Below are positions 7,756 to 9,631 of a stretch of 9,631 bases of DNA, one piece after another. The notes beneath the pieces were generated by a model that saw only the letters and a list, made by a program, of their open reading frames with translations, was not told the DNA's origin and ran no database searches. The DNA is from Bacteroides sp. (lineage in GTDB: Bacteria > Bacteroidota > Bacteroidia > Bacteroidales > Bacteroidaceae), in the NCBI GenBank assembly GCA_021204375.1, contig JAJPZL010000408.1, forward strand, positions 1 through 9,631, written 5' to 3'. The position numbers were made by a program, and so were the translations under genes. Position 1 is the first letter of the stretch. Every line of letters begins with the position of its first letter.

Positions 7756-8220
7756 TTAAAGGGAGATATTGACAATCTCCAGATTTACCTTTCCCTGAGG
7801 AACGGTGATCTCTACCACATCACCCACTTTTTTACTCAGGATACCCTGGGCAATGGGAGTACTTACAGATATTTTACCCTCTTTCAGGTTAGCCTCACTC
7901 TCCGATACGATCGTATAGGTCATTTTGGCTCCGCTCTTCAGATTCTTCAATTCTACCTTATTAAGGATCTGCACAGAATCGGTCGTCAATTTTGATTCGT
8001 CAATGATCTTGGCATTCCCGATCGTTACTTTCAGTTGGTTGATCTTCATCTCCAGCATGCCCTGCGCCTCTTTGGCTGCATCATATTCGGCATTTTCCGA
8101 TAAATCTCCTTTATCTCTGGCCTCAGCAATCTGCCTGGATATTTCCGGACGGTCAACAGTCTCCAACACCCGCAGCTCCTCCACTAACTTTTTGTAACCT
8201 TCTTCTGACATGTAAGCCAT
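7756..8220 (-). CDS. greA: Transcription elongation factor GreA
   Basis: The 154-aa product matches GreA in length and layout. The N-terminal antiparallel coiled coil (about 1-75) carries the acidic tip ARDKGDLSENAEYDAAKE, in which Asp39 and Glu42 correspond to the E. coli tip residues Asp41 and Glu44 that coordinate the catalytic magnesium in the RNA polymerase active site. The C-terminal FKBP-like domain (about 80-154) ends with the family signature STPIAQGILSKKVGDVVEI and a PxGK motif. GreA enters the polymerase secondary channel and stimulates cleavage of backtracked RNA, rescuing stalled complexes. ATG 8220 is preceded by an AAGAAGGA ribosome-binding-like stretch. The gene has its own sigma-ABfr promoter, with a terminator-like hairpin between promoter and start codon, and is followed by the HIT gene. 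Confidence 0.97.
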   Translation of the reverse strand: MAYMSEEGYKKLVEELRVLETVDRPEISRQIAEARDKGDLSENAEYDAAKEAQGMLEMKINQLKVTIGNAKIIDESKLTTDSVQILNKVELKNLKSGAKMTYTIVSESEANLKEGKISVSTPIAQGILSKKVGDVVEITVPQGKVNLEIVNISL

Positions 8221-8273
8221 ACTTAAATCCTTCTTTATTTATAATTTTATTAAAACATTCCGGTATATAAAAC

Positions 8274-8306
8274 AAAAAAGAATTCCAACATCTGCGAATG
8301 TTGGAA
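8274..8306 (-). terminator. Intrinsic terminator/attenuator in the greA leader
   Basis: On the minus strand a perfect 9-bp stem (TTCCAACAT 8306-8298, ATGTTGGAA 8291-8283) with a 6-nt loop is followed by TTC, six T, G and four T. It lies downstream of the greA promoter and 53 nt upstream of the greA ATG, so greA transcripts must pass it. It may also end the transcript of the upstream lipoprotein gene, whose stop is 110 nt before it and which has no better terminator. A small CACTC/GAGTG hairpin at 8391-8406 lacks a T tract. Confidence 0.75.
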
Positions 8307-8328
8307 CCCTCTTATTTCTTTATCGTTG

Positions 8329-8360
8329 CAAAGATAGTATTTTACACGTTACCAGACAAA
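8329..8360 (-). promoter_or_regulatory. Sigma-ABfr promoter for greA
   Basis: On the minus strand TTTG (8360-8357) is followed after 20 nt by TATCTTTG (8336-8329), an exact match to both -33 TTTG and -7 TAnnTTTG at good spacing. The start site would be near 8322, giving a leader of about 100 nt that contains the terminator hairpin. No second TAnnTTTG is seen between the hairpin and the start codon. Confidence 0.75.
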
Positions 8361-8415
8361 CAAAAATTGATGCTTTGTAACATGTTTCTACACTCCTTTT
8401 TGAGTGAACAATTTT

Positions 8416-9576
8416 TTAAAGCATTGATTTGATGCGATTTTCAAGGTCCTGAATATCTTCTCCCCGTACACTGAGCTCATTGTTACAGTTGATCAGGAAG
8501 TAGGTGGGTAATTCCTGGACCGTATAAAGAGCAGCATACTGAGAATAGATACCGTTAGCATCCCTTACACAGATCCAGGGCAGGTTATCGGCGACCGTCT
8601 TCCAGTAGTGTTCATCCGCATCAAGAGATACCTGGTAGATCTCCAGTCCTTTGTCTTTGTATTTATCATACAGGTCGTGTAGCGTATAGTTGTGAGGAGC
8701 CGATACGGCACTCTGATAGATCGTGAAATCCAGTAGCACGACTTTGCCTTTGAGCGAAGTAAGGGTCCGGGTATTTCCTTTGATATCTTTCAGGCTGATA
8801 TCAATAATACTGGTCTCCTGAATGATATCTTCGGGGATCTCCATCAGCGTCTCTTTCGGAGTACGGGTATTACGCATACCCTTGAGAGCCAGATTATAGA
8901 GATTCTTAGTACGAAGTGCATCCGGGTAAAAGTTATTGTAACTAGTCGCTACTGCCGCAAAACATTTTACATCCTCTTTGTTATTAAGCGGATCGAATAA
9001 AAAGTAATTATTTACTGTCTGGAACAGGGCAAAATAGGCGGGTGCCGAATAGGGAGCGGCAAATATATATTCTCTCTTTACACTATCCTTGTAATTAGCA
9101 AGCAGAGTGCTGAGACTATCTTCGAACTGCTGGTTACGTATCTGGCGGGAATCAGCCGCTTTGATCAAAGCGGATACTCTTTTCTGAAGAGAGATCTGTT
9201 TAAGTACCAGCTCTTTGATCTGCCGGCTACTTTCGGAACCGGAAACTTCATAACCGGTCGTAAAGTTATTATAGGCAGCGTTGAACTCTATTGTTTCGGT
9301 AGAATCTACCGAGAAATTGATCACTTTATCCTCAATACGCAACCGGTAAAATTCAGGAGATTGGGGGGCAGGGCTTTTAAAACTGAATACTCCACTCTCT
9401 TTCAGCTTTGCGGAATCGAGTGCCACAACACCTTCGAGTCCGGATGCTTCGAGATGAAGGGTCTTTCCTTCGGCACCACTGACTTCACCCTTTACATTAA
9501 ATTCCGGCCCGTTGTTACATCCGGCGACCAGCGCTACCAGTATCAGGATCCAGGATATTTTTCTCATTATTTTCAT
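8416..9576 (-). CDS. DUF4369 plus thioredoxin-fold (TlpA/AhpC-TSA-like) lipoprotein without the CxxC site
   Basis: From ATG 9576 the product is 386 aa. A lipoprotein signal (MKIMRKISWILILVALVAGC) ends in lipobox VAGC with lipid Cys20, so the mature protein is membrane-anchored in the envelope. Residues about 25-110 resemble DUF4369, with FNVKGEVSGAEGKTLHLE and VALDSAKLKESGVFSF. A helical linker follows (about 115-250), then a thioredoxin-like domain (about 260-386): GKVVLLDF, a Rossmann-like strand GLEIYQVSLD and the cis-proline motif ELPTYFLIN (Pro357). Where family members have WCxxC this one reads IYQSAVSAPH, with no cysteine, so disulfide chemistry is unlikely. Remaining mature cysteines are at 205, 336 and 364, outside the usual site. 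In-frame ATGs at 9567 and 9606 are alternatives; 9606 would place ten extra residues before the signal peptide. No visible partner gene. Confidence 0.85.
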   Translation of the reverse strand: MKIMRKISWILILVALVAGCNNGPEFNVKGEVSGAEGKTLHLEASGLEGVVALDSAKLKESGVFSFKSPAPQSPEFYRLRIEDKVINFSVDSTETIEFNAAYNNFTTGYEVSGSESSRQIKELVLKQISLQKRVSALIKAADSRQIRNQQFEDSLSTLLANYKDSVKREYIFAAPYSAPAYFALFQTVNNYFLFDPLNNKEDVKCFAAVATSYNNFYPDALRTKNLYNLALKGMRNTRTPKETLMEIPEDIIQETSIIDISLKDIKGNTRTLTSLKGKVVLLDFTIYQSAVSAPHNYTLHDLYDKYKDKGLEIYQVSLDADEHYWKTVADNLPWICVRDANGIYSQYAALYTVQELPTYFLINCNNELSVRGEDIQDLENRIKSML

Positions 9577-9622
9577 GTTGAATACACTTAAAAGAATCAT
9601 TTTCATTCATCTGATCAGGTTG

Positions 9623-9630
9623 TAAAGATA
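9623..9630 (-). promoter_or_regulatory. Near-consensus -7 element for the lipoprotein gene
   Basis: On the minus strand TATCTTTA matches TAnnTTTG at all but the last base, 46 nt upstream of ATG 9576. The matching -33 region would lie outside the window, so it cannot be tested here. Confidence 0.4.
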
Positions 9631-9631
9631 G

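Noticed and set aside
9577..9606. Upstream ATG at 9606 as the start of the lipoprotein gene
   Set aside because: It would put an extra hydrophobic stretch before the lipoprotein signal and sit about 10 nt after the likely transcript start; 9576 or 9567 gives a standard lipoprotein signal.

Overview
The window looks like a chromosomal segment from the phylum Bacteroidota, most likely a gut-type Bacteroidales (Bacteroides/Parabacteroides-like). Three things support this. Three intergenic regions carry exact matches to the Bacteroidota sigma-ABfr -7 element TAnnTTTG, two of them with a TTTG -33 element at suitable distance, and a fourth region carries a near match. The gene set is also typical: a TonB-receptor-like barrel paired with a large TPR protein, a secreted GH2 enzyme with a DUF4982-like tail, and a DUF4369/thioredoxin-fold lipoprotein. 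All the genes whose stop is visible end in TAA. The genus is not resolved by reading alone.

Layout: (1) 1-4696, minus strand, holds a two-gene operon. A periplasmic TPR-repeat protein of about 1003 aa is followed 3 nt later by a TonB-dependent-receptor-like outer-membrane barrel that runs off the left edge only a few residues short of its expected end. (2) 4697-4877 is a divergent promoter region. (3) 4878-6985, plus strand, is a secreted GH2 beta-glycosidase (beta-galactosidase/beta-glucuronidase superfamily). It is broken by a one-base deletion in an A tract and two in-frame TAG codons; otherwise its sequence is well preserved, so it looks like a young pseudogene. (4) 6986-7337 is a convergent intergenic region with an unexplained array of 22-bp dyad-symmetric tandem units and the terminator of the following operon. 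(5) 7338-8220, minus strand, is a greA-HIT operon: transcription elongation factor GreA, then a HIT-family nucleotide hydrolase. (6) 8221-8415 is the greA leader, with a sigma-ABfr promoter followed by a strong intrinsic-terminator hairpin before the greA start. (7) 8416-9576, minus strand, is a DUF4369 plus thioredoxin-fold lipoprotein whose active-site CxxC is missing. A near-consensus promoter lies at the right edge.

The genes fall into independent modules: outer-membrane function (TPR plus barrel), glycan degradation (GH2, now apparently lost), transcription elongation (GreA) with nucleotide housekeeping (HIT), and an envelope lipoprotein. The points most worth following are the greA leader terminator, which resembles the GraL arrangement of Escherichia coli, the 22-bp dyad array, the decaying GH2 gene, and the TPR/plugless-barrel pair. 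No mobile element, rRNA, tRNA or CRISPR array was seen.
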